DNA of 64,000 bases from Euonymus europaeus (taxonomy: Eukaryota; Streptophyta; Magnoliopsida; Celastrales; Celastraceae): NCBI GenBank assembly GCA_963580455.1, contig OY756957.1, positions 6,887,001-6,951,000 of the forward strand, in the 5' to 3' direction. The notes under the pieces were generated by a model. The model had not been told where the DNA came from, made no database searches, and worked only from the letters and a program-made list of their open reading frames with translations. This document shows, in pieces, positions 12,201-22,809 of the stretch. The position numbers were made by a program, and so were the translations under genes. Each line of letters opens with the position of its first letter. Within the stretch, counting starts at the first letter, position 1.

Positions 12201-14058
12201 ATGAAGCCTGTTGCTAGAAGACCAATTACCAGGTCCACGAACAAGTTGAAGAGGGCTGGACCAAAGGGATTCTCAGGTACAATTTCTATTGACGACTCAG
12301 ATGATGAAATGCTTGATTCATTCATGGCGAGTTTGGAGCATCCCTCTGGAGCACTTGTTGGTAAGGACCAGTGTGTTAGTCAGGTTGCTATTGATGTTGC
12401 TAGAGATGAGGGTTTGGGGATTAATGTTAATATGGATGAAGATTTAGGGACTGATGTTAATAGGGATGATGAGGTTCTTACTCAGGCTGAGATTAATACA
12501 TTTGATGGTGTTGTTACTCAAGCTGATCAAGTTGCTAAGGTTGGGGGTTTAGTGACTGATGTTGATAGGAATGATGGGGTTCTTACTCAGCCTGAGATAG
12601 GTATTGATGATGGTATTGTTACTCAGGCCGAGGTCGCTAGGGTTGGGGGTTTAGGTACTGAGGTTAATATTGATGAGGGTGTGTTGGGTGAGGGTGATAG
12701 TGATGATGTTCTGTTTGAGGATGATAACACTGAAACTGAAACTGAGACTGAGTTTGAGATAGAAACTGAGGATGATGAGGGTAGTAAGCCTGTGGATGGT
12801 GATACTAATGGCAGTCAAGATGATGAAGATTTGACAACTGCATATCAAACTGAAAATGAAGACTGTTTACTGCATGAGTTTGACAGTGATGATGAAGTGA
12901 GGCTGAGGGTGGGTGGAAATCCCAAATATAACCCAAAGGAAGCAAAGGATACCAAGCTTGTGAAGGTAGTGCATGACATGTTGAACCAACACTTTGACAA
13001 CAGTAGAAGGTGGAGTGCAAAATGGACAGGGGACTCTGCACATTCTATTTTTCAGGTATGAAAAATAAGTAAACATTTACATTTATGGGCATGGGATTGG
13101 TATGTGAATATGTCTCCATATTGCAGGTCACAAAGAAACCAGAACAATATATTGTAAGTGTCAGTGCAGGCTCATGTACTTGTAGGGTATGGGACCTGTC
13201 AGGAATCCTCTGCGTACATGCGGTGGCAGCAATAGGTTGGCTTCACAAGGATCCTGTTGATTTTGTCCATCAGGCTTACACAAGAGAAACATATTTGAGG
13301 GTGTATGGGCATAATGTATCCCTAACAAATGGAGAGAACCTGTGGGTATCAGTTGGAGGTGACAAGGTGCTCCCTCCTCCAATCCAAAAAAGTGTTGCTG
13401 GAAGGCCAACCAAGAAAAGAAGAAGAGAGCACGATGAGGCTAGGAGCAGCACAAGGTCGAGGCGAAGGTATCCAAATATTAAATGCACAAAGTGTGGACA
13501 AGCTGGGCACAACAAAAGAAGTTGCAAGAACCCTTCTATTTCAAAGGTAACTATCTTTTAGCATAATGCAAGAAACATTAAACTGTTGTAATTGCATTTC
13601 TTTCCATATTTCAGGAACCTGCACATGAGACAGTACATGTTGGATGTGCTTCCAGAGATGGAGGTTCTGCATCAGTTGGAGGTTCTGCTAGAAGGGGCAG
13701 TGCATCTGGAACCAGGGGAAGTGTTGCTGCAACCAGGGGCAGTGCTGCTGCAACCAGGGGCAGGGCTGTTGCAACCAGGGGCAGGGCTGCTTCAACCAGG
13801 GGCAAAGGTGCTGGAAGAGGTGCCACTGATGCTGCAGTGAAGCCTACAGATCCTCCACAAAAGCTGACAGTGCGAAAGGCACCCTTGAATAAATATGTTG
13901 GAGATGGGAAGAGCATCCAGGTTCCTGAACCTGTCATCGAAACTACTTTCCAACCATTTGCTGCAATCGCATCTACTCTTCATGGTGCAACATCCAGTAG
14001 CAGGTATAATGCAATGTTGAATGCAACTAATGGTTCTAATGCGAAGAAATCAGCATAG
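12201..14058 (+). CDS. MuDR/MURA-type transposase derivative, catalytic core deleted
   Basis: Exons 12201-13055, 13127-13546 and 13615-14058 join in phase 0 to a protein of about 572 residues. The N-terminal ~240 residues are acidic, with repeated DVNRDD.VLTQ-like units and a run of Asp/Glu/Thr. The second exon gives the SWIM zinc finger (SCTCRVWDLSGILCVHAVAAI: C.C then C.H), the segment DPVDFVHQAYTRETYLRVY typical of MURA C-termini, a basic GRPTKKRRR stretch and a CCHC knuckle (CTKCGQAGHNKRSCKN). The third exon encodes Ala/Thr/Arg/Gly repeats (ATRGRA units). The MULE transposase DDE domain, normally several hundred residues before the SWIM finger, is missing between GNPKYNPKEAK and the SWIM exon. 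The reading frame is open, so a DNA- or RNA-binding protein could still be made. The ATG at 12201 was chosen because it gives the conserved MKPVARRP start after a likely splice acceptor at 12188. Confidence 0.75.
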
Positions 14059-14542
14059 ATAGGAGATGAACATTTAGCTAGGTAGTTTGAATTCTATCTC
14101 TATTCTGTCTTAAGAGCTTCTGTTGATATTTTCTGATCATCTGGGATCACATTTTGGACAGTATATTGTAGGACTATATGTTTTGTGCACCGTATATATT
14201 ACTGCCTATGTTGGAGATGGACATAGCTAGGTAGGAGAAGGACATAGCTAGGTAGCTTGAATTAGATCTCCATTTTGTTTTGGAGCTTTTAATGATATAT
14301 TTTGATCGTGTGGAATCACATTTTGGACAGTATGCTATATGAATTGATATAAATATTATCTTTGTTTCGTTTAAATCACATTTTCTTTAGATACAAAAGC
14401 TATATTTCAGTGGCTATTGTGAAACAAGATTCATCAAATTTTATGTAATGATCCATGTGGCACATTCTCATTTGTCCAATTATTGATTATTTTTTTAAAA
14501 AAAAATTATATTTCCATGTGTATATAAAATGCCAGGTGGCAA

Positions 14543-14722
14543 GAGTTATTCACGGTCAAACTGCCACGTTGGCAGTTTGACTGCCCAAAATAGGGTAAAT
14601 CTGCCCGAGTGATGTGAATGTAACAAAATGGAAAGTACGGTGATTAAGTTGGAACGTTTGAACATTAGGTGACTAAAATGGAACATGACCTATCTTTCGG
14701 TGATGTCATGTTATATTAACCC
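14543..14722 (-). repeat. MULE right terminal inverted repeat
   Basis: About 180 bp, inverse of 11532-11706, followed directly by the second copy of the 10-bp target duplication. Confidence 0.9.
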
Positions 14723-14929
14723 ATTTGTAGACAGAGTCAGAAATAATTCATAGAAAGTTGTATCACCTTAAGCAGTTCTGTATTCAGAGGGTATTTGTAG
14801 AAACAATGGTTAGAGCAAATGGCTAAACCTATCGAAAAGAAGGATATTTTCAATGTTAAATATTACAAGACTAACGGCAGAGATCTTGCCAGAATAGCTG
14901 CGAATCGAAGGCTTTAATGACAGAGATCT

Positions 14930-15160
14930 TGCCAAAAGGAGCATCCAACGAAAGGTGCATGCACCTGCTTTCGATCTATCAAGGTCGCGTTCGAGCAGCC
15001 ACCATCGCGCGAGTAAATGGGAAGTCGAAGACGCGCTCCAGTAGATGGCCACGGCGTCGAGGAACAGGGGATCGCACTTGAACGACGACGTTCGCAGGTC
15101 AGTGATACGCAGCGCATCGTAGAGGACGACGTCATTTTCCGCGGTCGGTCGACAATACAA
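14930..15160 (-). pseudogene. fragment of an unrecognised plant gene
   Basis: An unusually GC-rich minus-strand stretch stays open and reads VVLYDALRITDLRTSSFKC, DPLFLDAVAIYW and HLLARWWLLERDLDRSKAG. Composition and residue mix look like real coding sequence, unlike the AT-rich surroundings. I do not recognise the family. Both ends stop abruptly, so it appears to be a fragment. It lies in the same orientation as the CACTIN and MADS relics on the other side of the MULE. Confidence 0.4.
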
Positions 15161-15303
15161 GTCGCAGAGTGAAGTGGTACTCGCTAGGAGAGAGTTGTAA
15201 ATGCTGCAACTTCATATTTCCGCGGCTGGTCGACAATACAAGTCGCGGAGGGAAGTGGTACTTGCCGGACTCGCCCGGAGAGAGCGGTAAATGCTGCAAT
15301 TTT
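15135..15303. repeat. ~80-bp imperfect tandem duplication
   Basis: Two copies (about 15135-15208 and 15217-15303) share TTCCGCGG, GGTCGACAATACAAGTCGC, GAAGTGGTACT and GTAAATGCTGCAA. The second has a short insertion. It abuts the unrecognised coding fragment. Confidence 0.8.
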
Positions 15304-15309
15304 ATATAA

Positions 15310-15540
15310 TTAATTAATATATATATATATATATATCCGGTACGGTTCGTGTGCGGGATCCCGCACGTAAAATCACGTGCGGGACACCCGCACCGCCGTT
15401 GGATGAAGTGCGGGTGCGGGACCCGCAGCATGTGGGCCCCGCACCCGCACCCATCCAACGGTGAGTGCGGTATCCCGCACATAAAATCAAGTGCGGGATC
15501 CCGCACTTGATCCGCCCCGGATATATATATATATATATAG
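15310..15540. mobile_element. GC-rich fold-back element inside (TA)n
   Basis: (TA)n tracts at about 15311-15337 and 15518-15539 bracket a ~180-bp GC-rich body. The ends are inverted (TCCGG at left, CCGGA at right). Inside, the palindromic word GTGCGGGATCCCGCAC occurs near both ends, and TGCGGGTGCGGGACCCGCA and its inverse lie around the centre, flanked by CCGTTGGATG / CATCCAACGG. The whole sequence can fold on itself several times over. Insertion within TA repeats is known for some MITE families. No coding capacity. Confidence 0.7.
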
Positions 15541-15686
15541 GCTGGAGGCTGGATATGTTTTAGACAAATTATTTTGTCAGCAATCAATTTGACTATGTCA
15601 ATTTTTTATTGTGACTGCTCTTAACGATGATCTCTGAATAAAATCGAAGCCTCCTCCTTCCCCAAGGCACTCCACATCTCACAACG

Positions 15687-16799
15687 ATGATATCAAGCAT
15701 GTCTGTCGCGAAATCAACACCTGCGGTACTCAACCTGTTTCTCCTCCTCATCTGTGTTGACCCAATCCCATCACTTGCCGGGAAACCCCACATCGTCAAC
15801 TTCCGATCCCCAAATCTATACCCTGAGTCCTTTGCGTGGGACTCATCCGCTCAGCACTTCCTCGTCGGCTCCCTTCGCCACCGCTCTATCCACTCAGTCT
15901 CTGATGCTGGTGTCACTGAAACGGCCATCTCAGATCCCTCCCTACCTGAAAACACCGCAATCTTAGGCCTCGCCGTTGACTCCAAAGCTAACCGCCTCCT
16001 GGCCGTCATCCGCTCTATAAATCCACTATCTCCCTTCAACGCCCTCGCCGCCTACGACCTCCGCAGTCGCCAACGCCTTTTTCTCTCCCACCTCCCTAAC
16101 GATGACAGCTTGACGACCATTCTCCCGGCGGCGAATGACGTGGCGGTTGATTTTAAAGGTAACGCTTACGTCACCAACTCGGCCGGTAATTTCATCTGGA
16201 AAGTGAATGCTCAAGGTGAGGCGTCAATCTTCTCGGTATCTCCGCTTTTCACGCGTTATCCGGTGGTTTCTGACTCGTTCAAGGAGTGCGGGTTAAACGG
16301 TGTCGTTTACTTGAGCAAGGGTTACTTGCTTGTGGTGCAATCCAATACCGGCAAGATGTTCAAGGTCGACGCAGATGACGGCACAGTCAGGGAGGTATTG
16401 TTGACGGAGAATTTGGTTTTGGCAGATGGGATCTCTGTACGAAGGGACGGTGTCGTTTTGGTGGTATCCCCAAAGAAGCTTTGGTTTCTGAAAAGTCAGG
16501 ATAGTTGGGGGGAGGGAGTGGTATATGAAAAGATTGACCTTGATGAGGAGAGATTTCCAACCTCAGTGAGAGTGGCAGATGAAGATAGGGTGTATGTGTT
16601 ATATGGTAGTGTGGAGGAGGGTGTAGGTGGGAAAGTTGAGAGGGAAATGTTCAGCATAGAAGAGATGAGATCAGAGAAGGAGAGTAAGGAGGAGAATGTT
16701 TGGGTATTTGTTTTGGTAGGATTGGGTTTGGCTTATTTCTTGTTCTGGAGGTTTCAGATGAGACAACTAGTTAAGAAAATGGACAAAAAGATCAATTAA
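15687..16799 (+). CDS. SMP-30/NHL-like beta-propeller protein with signal peptide and C-terminal membrane anchor
   Basis: Intact intronless gene, 370 residues, stop TAA. Residues ~10-31 form a secretion signal (LNLFLLLICVDPIPSLAG). The body has repeated propeller-blade motifs: ESFAWDS..HFLVGSL near 45-60, LAVDSKANRLLAV near 95-105, DVAVDFKGNAYVTNS near 150-165, LNGVVYL...LLVVQSNTGKMFKVD near 205-230 and LADGISVRRDGVVLVV near 245-260. This resembles plant proteins annotated as calcium-dependent phosphotriesterase/SMP-30 superfamily. A hydrophobic segment at about 341-357 (WVFVLVGLGLAYFLFW) is followed by a basic tail ending KKMDKKIN, predicting a type I membrane protein with the propeller outside the cytosol. 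The substrate is unknown. A second ATG lies four codons in (MSVAKS). Confidence 0.85.
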   Translation: MISSMSVAKSTPAVLNLFLLLICVDPIPSLAGKPHIVNFRSPNLYPESFAWDSSAQHFLVGSLRHRSIHSVSDAGVTETAISDPSLPENTAILGLAVDSKANRLLAVIRSINPLSPFNALAAYDLRSRQRLFLSHLPNDDSLTTILPAANDVAVDFKGNAYVTNSAGNFIWKVNAQGEASIFSVSPLFTRYPVVSDSFKECGLNGVVYLSKGYLLVVQSNTGKMFKVDADDGTVREVLLTENLVLADGISVRRDGVVLVVSPKKLWFLKSQDSWGEGVVYEKIDLDEERFPTSVRVADEDRVYVLYGSVEEGVGGKVEREMFSIEEMRSEKESKEENVWVFVLVGLGLAYFLFWRFQMRQLVKKMDKKIN

Positions 16800-17290
16800 T
16801 TGTTTTGGGTATTTGGTTCTTGAACTTGTAATGTACTCCCACTGTGAGTGAAGCTTCTGTCTGCTGTCTGAAGTTTTTGAATGATTGCTTGCACTGCTCA
16901 TTCTGTTTCTGATTATGGTGTTTGTGAAGTTAAGATAGTAGACCCCTACAGAAATGAACTTCAAACAAATTTGTGTCCCGGCGTTGGCAGGGGTGTCTTC
17001 TTCGCAGCCCAATTTCAGCGGGGAATGAGACCAAAACAGAGACAAAAAAAAAGTAAATTTATCTTCTTACTTGCAATTAGACTCGCTTTTCATTTATGTG
17101 AAATCTCGTTGTGTTTAATGTTGTTAGTTGTGTGACTTTCATTATTTTTTCTCCTATTAGGATTATGAAAAGTGTGTTTAAATTTTGGAAGTAGATTACT
17201 TGATTTCACAGTATTTAGGGTTGATTCAACTGCAGTTGTACAGATTTTTAAACAATTAAGTTGATGTATTGAAGATAAAAAAAAAATTGT
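16800..17290 (+). other. 3' flank of the beta-propeller gene
   Basis: No gene is seen. It probably includes the 3' UTR of the upstream gene; the remainder is AT-rich spacer. Confidence 0.6.
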
Positions 17291-17688
17291 CACTGGTTTA
17301 GGGGAAAGTTAGGGTTCGCACCCTGTATTTTGTTTGAAGAAAGTATCAATTTGTATCTTATACTTTGAAACATATCAAATCGCATCTCAAACTTCCATTT
17401 TCGTATATCGTTACATCTTCTGTCTAAATGTTGTCTTTTTTTGCTGATTTAGCACCTTCATGTTGTTCGCATATCACTTAAATTTTGATAAGTGTCTATT
17501 TGCACATTGTACTTTGGATCGAAATGCAGTCTGAATTTATAAAAATAGATAATAATTCATCATCGATCAATAAAAATAGGCGATATTTGGATAGAATGTG
17601 TAACACTACACGAAAATGAAAGTTCGAGGTGTGATTTAATACGTTTCAAAGTATAAGGTTGTAAATTGATATTTTCTCCACTGGTTTA
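17291..17688. mobile_element. MULE-type MITE, 378 bp, with 10-bp target duplication
   Basis: The element 17301-17678 is flanked by the direct repeat CACTGGTTTA (17291-17300 and 17679-17688). The inner parts of its ends are inverted over about 80 bp: left TATCAATTTGTATCTTATAC and TTTGAAACATATCAAAT pair with the inverse of the right end. The left end has about 30 extra bases. Long inverted repeats and a 10-bp duplication fit a non-autonomous Mutator-like element. It is unrelated in sequence to the 3.2-kb MULE at 11.5 kb. Confidence 0.75.
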
Positions 17689-19173
17689 CTAAGTTAGAAC
17701 ATAAAACAATTGAATTAGGAGCCTAGTTTATGTAGAGCTTTTAATTGATTAGCTTGATAACTTGTACATACTTTTGTTATAGGTTCTCGTCTGTGCAGTT
17801 ACTATTTCCACTGCATTTGCATTAATGATCTTTTGGTTTATGCATGATTTTTGGCAATTAGAGTGAATATTGTTCATTAATATCACACGGGTTCACCACG
17901 CGTTAGGCTAACATAGTTGTGAAACAAACTTGGATCTTTAACATAATGTTGGGAGATTATGGGTTGCTGCTATGCTCTGTGATTAAAAAATCATGCCAAT
18001 TTTTTCAGCTGAAGAGCTCTTCTGCTCCTTGTGCGTTTTGGCCTGTAAATAGCTGAAAACCATTTCTATCCTACACTTGTTACTATAATGAAACTTAATA
18101 ATTTGCCTTTTCACTGGAATATATACCCTTGTTTGCCAAAGATTTGTAAACATACCGATGAAATTGTGAGATCCTTGATGTATATATCATGCATGAACAT
18201 GAAGTCCTTTCTTTCCTCTCTACGAAAGATTGTCCTTTTTAATGGTAACTTGGACTTTCTTTGTAATTATTCATCCCAACTGATAAAAATTAAATAAATA
18301 ATCCCAACTGTAGAGAATTAGAGAGTAGTCGAGCAGCTCTGCGATGGGCCGTCCTATGAGTGTTCATTTGATTTTCAGTTCAATTTTTATACGAAATCGA
18401 AATGTCTGAATTAATTCGGTTATGATATTTTACAAACTGCAATTGGAAAATATATATTGGATAATCAAATTTAAAAAACCAAATTTGTTCGGATCATTTC
18501 TCGAATTACCAAACCAAAAGTATGTTCTAATCTTTGAAAATTATTTAAAAATGTGTTTTGATTTGATAATTTAATAATTATGAATCATTTCATCAATTTA
18601 ATAAGTAAAAAAACTTGGAATGGTGGAGTTTGCTTTATATCGACTTCTTCACTCTCACTGCAGGACATAATCCTAGAATATCGTGAATCCACATTAGTAG
18701 AATGAAGTCATTGGAATAAAGAGGAAGCAAAATGAGTAGATATTATTTCAAGATTTAATAGAGAAATTGAAAATCATATTTGAACTCAAATCTTAAGTTT
18801 CAAGGTCATAATTATTTGGAATCCGAAAAAATATAATTTCATAACTAAATTCGAAACTATTTACTCAAAAATCAAAAACTGAATAATCATAGTTTGGATT
18901 GATTCTCTTATTACGGATCGGATTTAGACACCCCTAGGCTCTCCCACCTAGGACCATGAGATCCTCGGTTCAATTCTTATTGGGGTGTGGGGTGAACCTG
19001 ACACTCTTATCAATTCACAAGTCTTTCAAAATGGTTTCTCGATCACAAAATAAGAAAGGTACATGACATCAAAATAAACAATATGAAATACAAGAACAAA
19101 TAGTCTGAATTATACTGAATAAAAAAAGATGGGCAAAACTCTAAAAATCGTTGACTGTGGAGACAGTAGCCTC
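17689..19173. other. intergenic spacer with a degenerate repeat
   Basis: AT-rich spacer. About 18345-18945 resembles a common plant interspersed repeat, with alternating ATTCGG/AATTCGAAA-like words and an end reading GGATTTAGACACCCCTAG, but its limits and class were not resolved. A tRNA B-box-like CTCGGTTCAATTC at 18963-18975 is isolated. No gene is seen. Confidence 0.4.
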
Positions 19174-20916
19174 CTACACAATCCGCTCCAGCTCTCTCGC
19201 ATAACTCAGCGTTTGATTGATAAGTTGCAGAGATGGTATCTCCTTGCAAGGCGCACTTTCCTTTGCCTTCTGGAAAAACACACATCTGTCCTTTATCTCC
19301 CACTCAGGATGATCCTACAATAAAGCAATAAACAAAAGGAGCGAAATCAGCAAAGGATTTATCCGAAGATGGTCTAAACCAGGCCAGCAACTACAGGCCA
19401 GTAAACTGGACCCCCAAGTTTTAGAGGAACCTATATATCCCAAGGTCTTTATCACCTTTCATAGCCACTTTCAAATGAATTCCATCATTAGAGGGATTTG
19501 TTCAAAGTACATTACCTCCATGAAATCCAAAAGTTCCTTGTCAGAAGAAAACAGCAGCATTTGGCGAGCATCACTTGTTGAAAGATAATCACTTCTCACT
19601 GCAGCCAGCTATTTCATCTCTGCATACAAAAGATTAAAAAATAGACCATTAACGAAACAGAAACGAACACATTTCCAAGCGTACATAGAGACAAAGTCCC
19701 ACATTTTAAAGGTATAGTATAGGTGTGTCGTGCCCAAACCATACGCCAAGGGGGCAGTACACTTATTCACACTAGAATTTGAGAGCTACAAAGTTCAAGG
19801 GAAATGTGGCTCGCGTTGGAGTCAACATTCTAATTATACAACACACAACCTGACTTTGGAGAGAATATATGAGTATCAATTAGCATAAACCATTAACAAA
19901 TCTTTTGTGAGATTCTTAAGATTAGTTACATATCTATCATCACTGCGCCAAACAAATCAGATAGCGTACTGTCAAATAGTGATGTCAACCCACTCAAGGA
20001 AAATTATATTTGACACAAGTTTCTAAATCGAATACAAATGCATAAAATTTGTAACATCAGAGTTAACAATATAAACTATAAAGACAATACGTCTGAATTA
20101 TACAACTCAACAATGTACGATAACATGCACTGGCAAAGGTTTATTCGAACTCTAGGGGAGAACAGCAAATTATTCATTCCACAAAATAAAAATTATAAAT
20201 AAAGCAGGCGCACCACCCTTAATGATGTATAAACTTCTACACTTAAAGCATAACAATAATGGACAACCTAATGTAAGCATAATCGAGTCAACATGTTCAG
20301 TTGTTTACTGAAAAGCCGTCTCCTTTTTCTCATTTGTTTTCTTATATTCTTGCAATCACAATTCTTTATCATCTTATTCAGTTCATTAGGTGATTTTCCC
20401 TTCAGAATGTTGATCACAAGGAAAATTTATACCATTTTCATGCCACAAATAGTCGCAACAAAATCACAATCTTCACTATTTTGACAAGGACAACTTTGAA
20501 ATTTTACAAAATTGAAAATGGGCAAAATCACGATCTTCATTTACCAACTTCATTTTGTAGATAGCATTTCGAGCTATTTCAAAAACAATCAACTTATATT
20601 TACTAGAGCCCCTCAAATATAACAATCCAACTACCTATTCCCTACAAATTTTTTTCCTAAAGAAATTATAACCACAAATCCACAATGACAGCAAAACACG
20701 AGAACAAATGTAACTTCCTGGACAAAACATATTCACTTTGTGGCTAATCGTTCTATTTATATTTCTTCAATTTATATTTCATTTTATAATTTGGTAGAAT
20801 TCTTCAAGTTTAATAAGATGAATCAAAATCAATTACCTTACTGTCTTTGCAAGAAGATCCATAAAGTAAACAAAAGATTCATGTGGTGCAGTCTGCCTAG
20901 CACTCAAAACACGGTT

Positions 20917-20942
20917 ATAAGCTCCTTCCATAAGCTCCTTCC
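20917..20942 (-). repeat. 13-bp tandem duplication breaking RPN12 exon 4
   Basis: ATAAGCTCCTTCC occurs twice back to back. Removing one copy restores the conserved EGAYNRVLSARQTAP reading and the exon phase. Confidence 0.9.
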
Positions 20943-21379
20943 ATGAAGGATTGCTCCAGCTCTACAGCATGCTTGATGCAAGGATTCTCCAGAGCTGTAG
21001 ATGAAAGCAGCTCCAATTCAGTATGGAACTCTGCTATTCTGTTCTGCACGAGGAGCCTCAACAGGTTGAGACCTAATATTATGTACTCTTGAGGAGATAG
21101 AGGAAGGCAACCACTGCTCCATTAGAAGAATGTAATCGTCACATATATCAGATTGATAAGAAAGTTTTTATTTTTATTTTTTATTTAAAAACACAATTAG
21201 AATAGAACTAATCAGCACAAATATCAAGCACCAGGTTTCAAAACCAATGTGATCATAGTTTATGCTCAGTACTGCACCGAAGCAAGGGAATGTTGAACAA
21301 AACAAACTTGACGATCACAGCATACAGATACATCAATCTTTTGGATTAAGCCATTAATTTTGTTTTTTCTTTTTAAATT

Positions 21380-21592
21380 TTTTCTCCAAAGAGTCAAGGA
21401 ATCCATTGTGGAAAAGGTTTCTCCCTTTTAGTTAGGTCTTTTTATTTTAAATTTAAGTCATTACGTTTGCCTATGACAGGTTTAGGAATCCTAACAATCC
21501 CTTAAACCAATGGTTGTAAACCTCTATTTAAAGGCTTGATTGCCTCACAAATAAAAGAAAGAGAGTTTTTTATGCAAAGTTGAAATAGAAGA
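21380..21592 (+). repeat. LTR-like remnant flanking the copia insertion
   Basis: The sequence contains CCTCTATTTAAAGGC (TATA-like) and ends in AATAAAAGAAAGAGAG...TTATGCAAAGTTG.AATAG. A second copy of that last ~40-bp word lies at 27516-27555, on the other side of the copia element, followed by AGAGATTCCTT, which also follows the element itself at 27426. This suggests the copia element landed in an older plus-strand LTR sequence containing a short tandem duplication. Confidence 0.45.
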
Positions 21593-21755
21593 CAGTAAGT
21601 AAATCTGAAGCAGTTGAGAAAGAAGTGAAAAAAAGAAATAATACAGGGAAAAGAAGGTCATATTTTCCTGATACACTGATACCCGAACAACAAGACAAAA
21701 CCCTAGATAAAAAATGCAAAGGACAAAGACTAAACTACACTCGCAATATTCAACA
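21593..21755 (-). repeat. copia 3' LTR
   Basis: About 160 bp. On the minus strand it begins TGTTGAATATTG and shares TTTTCCTGATAC, CCGAACAACAAGACAAAACC and ACTAAACTAC (plus-strand reading) with 27262-27423. It is preceded on the minus strand by the purine tract AAGGGGG (21756-21762). Confidence 0.85.
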
Positions 21756-22044
21756 CCCCCTTCAAGATGGAGCATACAAATTGAACATTCTCAGCTTGGT
21801 ATAAAAATTTATGAAAGAGAGATGGAAACAACGGTTTAGTGAAGAAATCTCCTAACTGAGAAGAGGAAGGGACACAAGGTGTACTAATATCTCAAGTACC
21901 AGTCAACTTCAATGTGCTTTTTATGCTCAGGGAAAACAAGATTATTTGCAATATAAATTGTTGCTTGATTATCACAATACATAGGCATAGGCATGGGATG
22001 AGGAACTTTAACACCAAAGTTAGAGAGGATGAAAAACACCAAGA

Positions 22045-22710
22045 GCGTCTCAGACGCAGTGTGTCATGACACGATATTCTGTCTCTGCACTAGAACGAGC
22101 CACTACTTGCTGCTTTTTAGCCATGGCAAAGAGAATACGAACTGAATTCAAACAAGCTACTAGAGAAAAGATTTCTATATAATCCATTCCATTGAGGCGT
22201 ACAACAAAACCATCGAGTAGGTATTTGACAGTATACAATCATCGACACCCCACGGTGTGCTTCCTAGAAGGAAGAGCAACCAATTTCTATCTGATTTTTA
22301 TAAAGAGCATCCGTCTCTTCATCCATAGCTTGCTTTCAACCCGGAGATGATATGGCTTCCTTATGGATCCTGGAATAGAAACAGTAGACAAGGCACGAAC
22401 AAAGGAATGGAAACAAGAAGAGACAAGATAATATGAAACAAAGTTAGAAATAGGATGTCTAGTACAAGCACGCTTACCACAACAAAGGGCAATAGACAAA
22501 TCATCTGTGGAAGTGAAAACTTCAAGAGGACGACTTGGACGAGACATATGAGACAACTTTACTATTTGGAGTCCGATAAAAAACTTGTAATGGAGGATTA
22601 GAAGACCAAGATTGTTCCTTGGGACGATCTGGAGGATCCTTGGGAGTCCTGGGAAAAGTAGTAATCCCCCCACCTCCCCCTCCCCGAGAGATAACGGAGC
22701 ACAAGGCTCC
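22045..22710 (-). pseudogene. copia reverse transcriptase/RNase H remnant
   Basis: Conserved RT N-terminal words (GCRWLYTVKY, DYIEIFSLVA) are followed at once by the RNase H C-terminal word KKQQVVARSSAETEYR. The catalytic YVDD block and about 400 expected residues are missing. Confidence 0.8.
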
Positions 22711-22809
22711 TCCTCACTAAGTGGATTACCCGAGAGAGGAAGAATAGGAACTTAAGAAGATGGAGGCACTGCAGGCTCTGGAGAAAGATCGAAAACGAGG
22801 GAAGAACCT

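Larger units (their letters stand above)
11522..14732. mobile_element. complete MULE with TIRs and 10-bp target duplication
   Basis: The element spans 11532-14722 (3,191 bp). It begins GGGTTAATATAACATGACAT and ends in the exact inverse. The two terminal inverted repeats (11532-11706 and 14543-14722, about 175-180 bp) are nearly identical apart from a 5-bp difference and a few substitutions. The flanks carry a perfect 10-bp direct repeat, ATTTGTAGAC (11522-11531 and 14723-14732), as expected for Mutator-like elements (9-11 bp). The near-identical TIRs and perfect duplication argue for a fairly young insertion. It carries one spliced gene (12201-14058) that lacks the catalytic DDE region, so it would need a transposase supplied from elsewhere. 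Confidence 0.92.

Noticed and set aside
12651..13076. Several open frames antisense to the MULE gene
   Set aside because: They mirror the acidic repeat coding sequence on the other strand and match no protein family.
13161..13937. Open frames antisense and out of frame over the SWIM and RG-rich exons
   Set aside because: Shadow frames caused by the biased composition of the real exons; no splice or start support.
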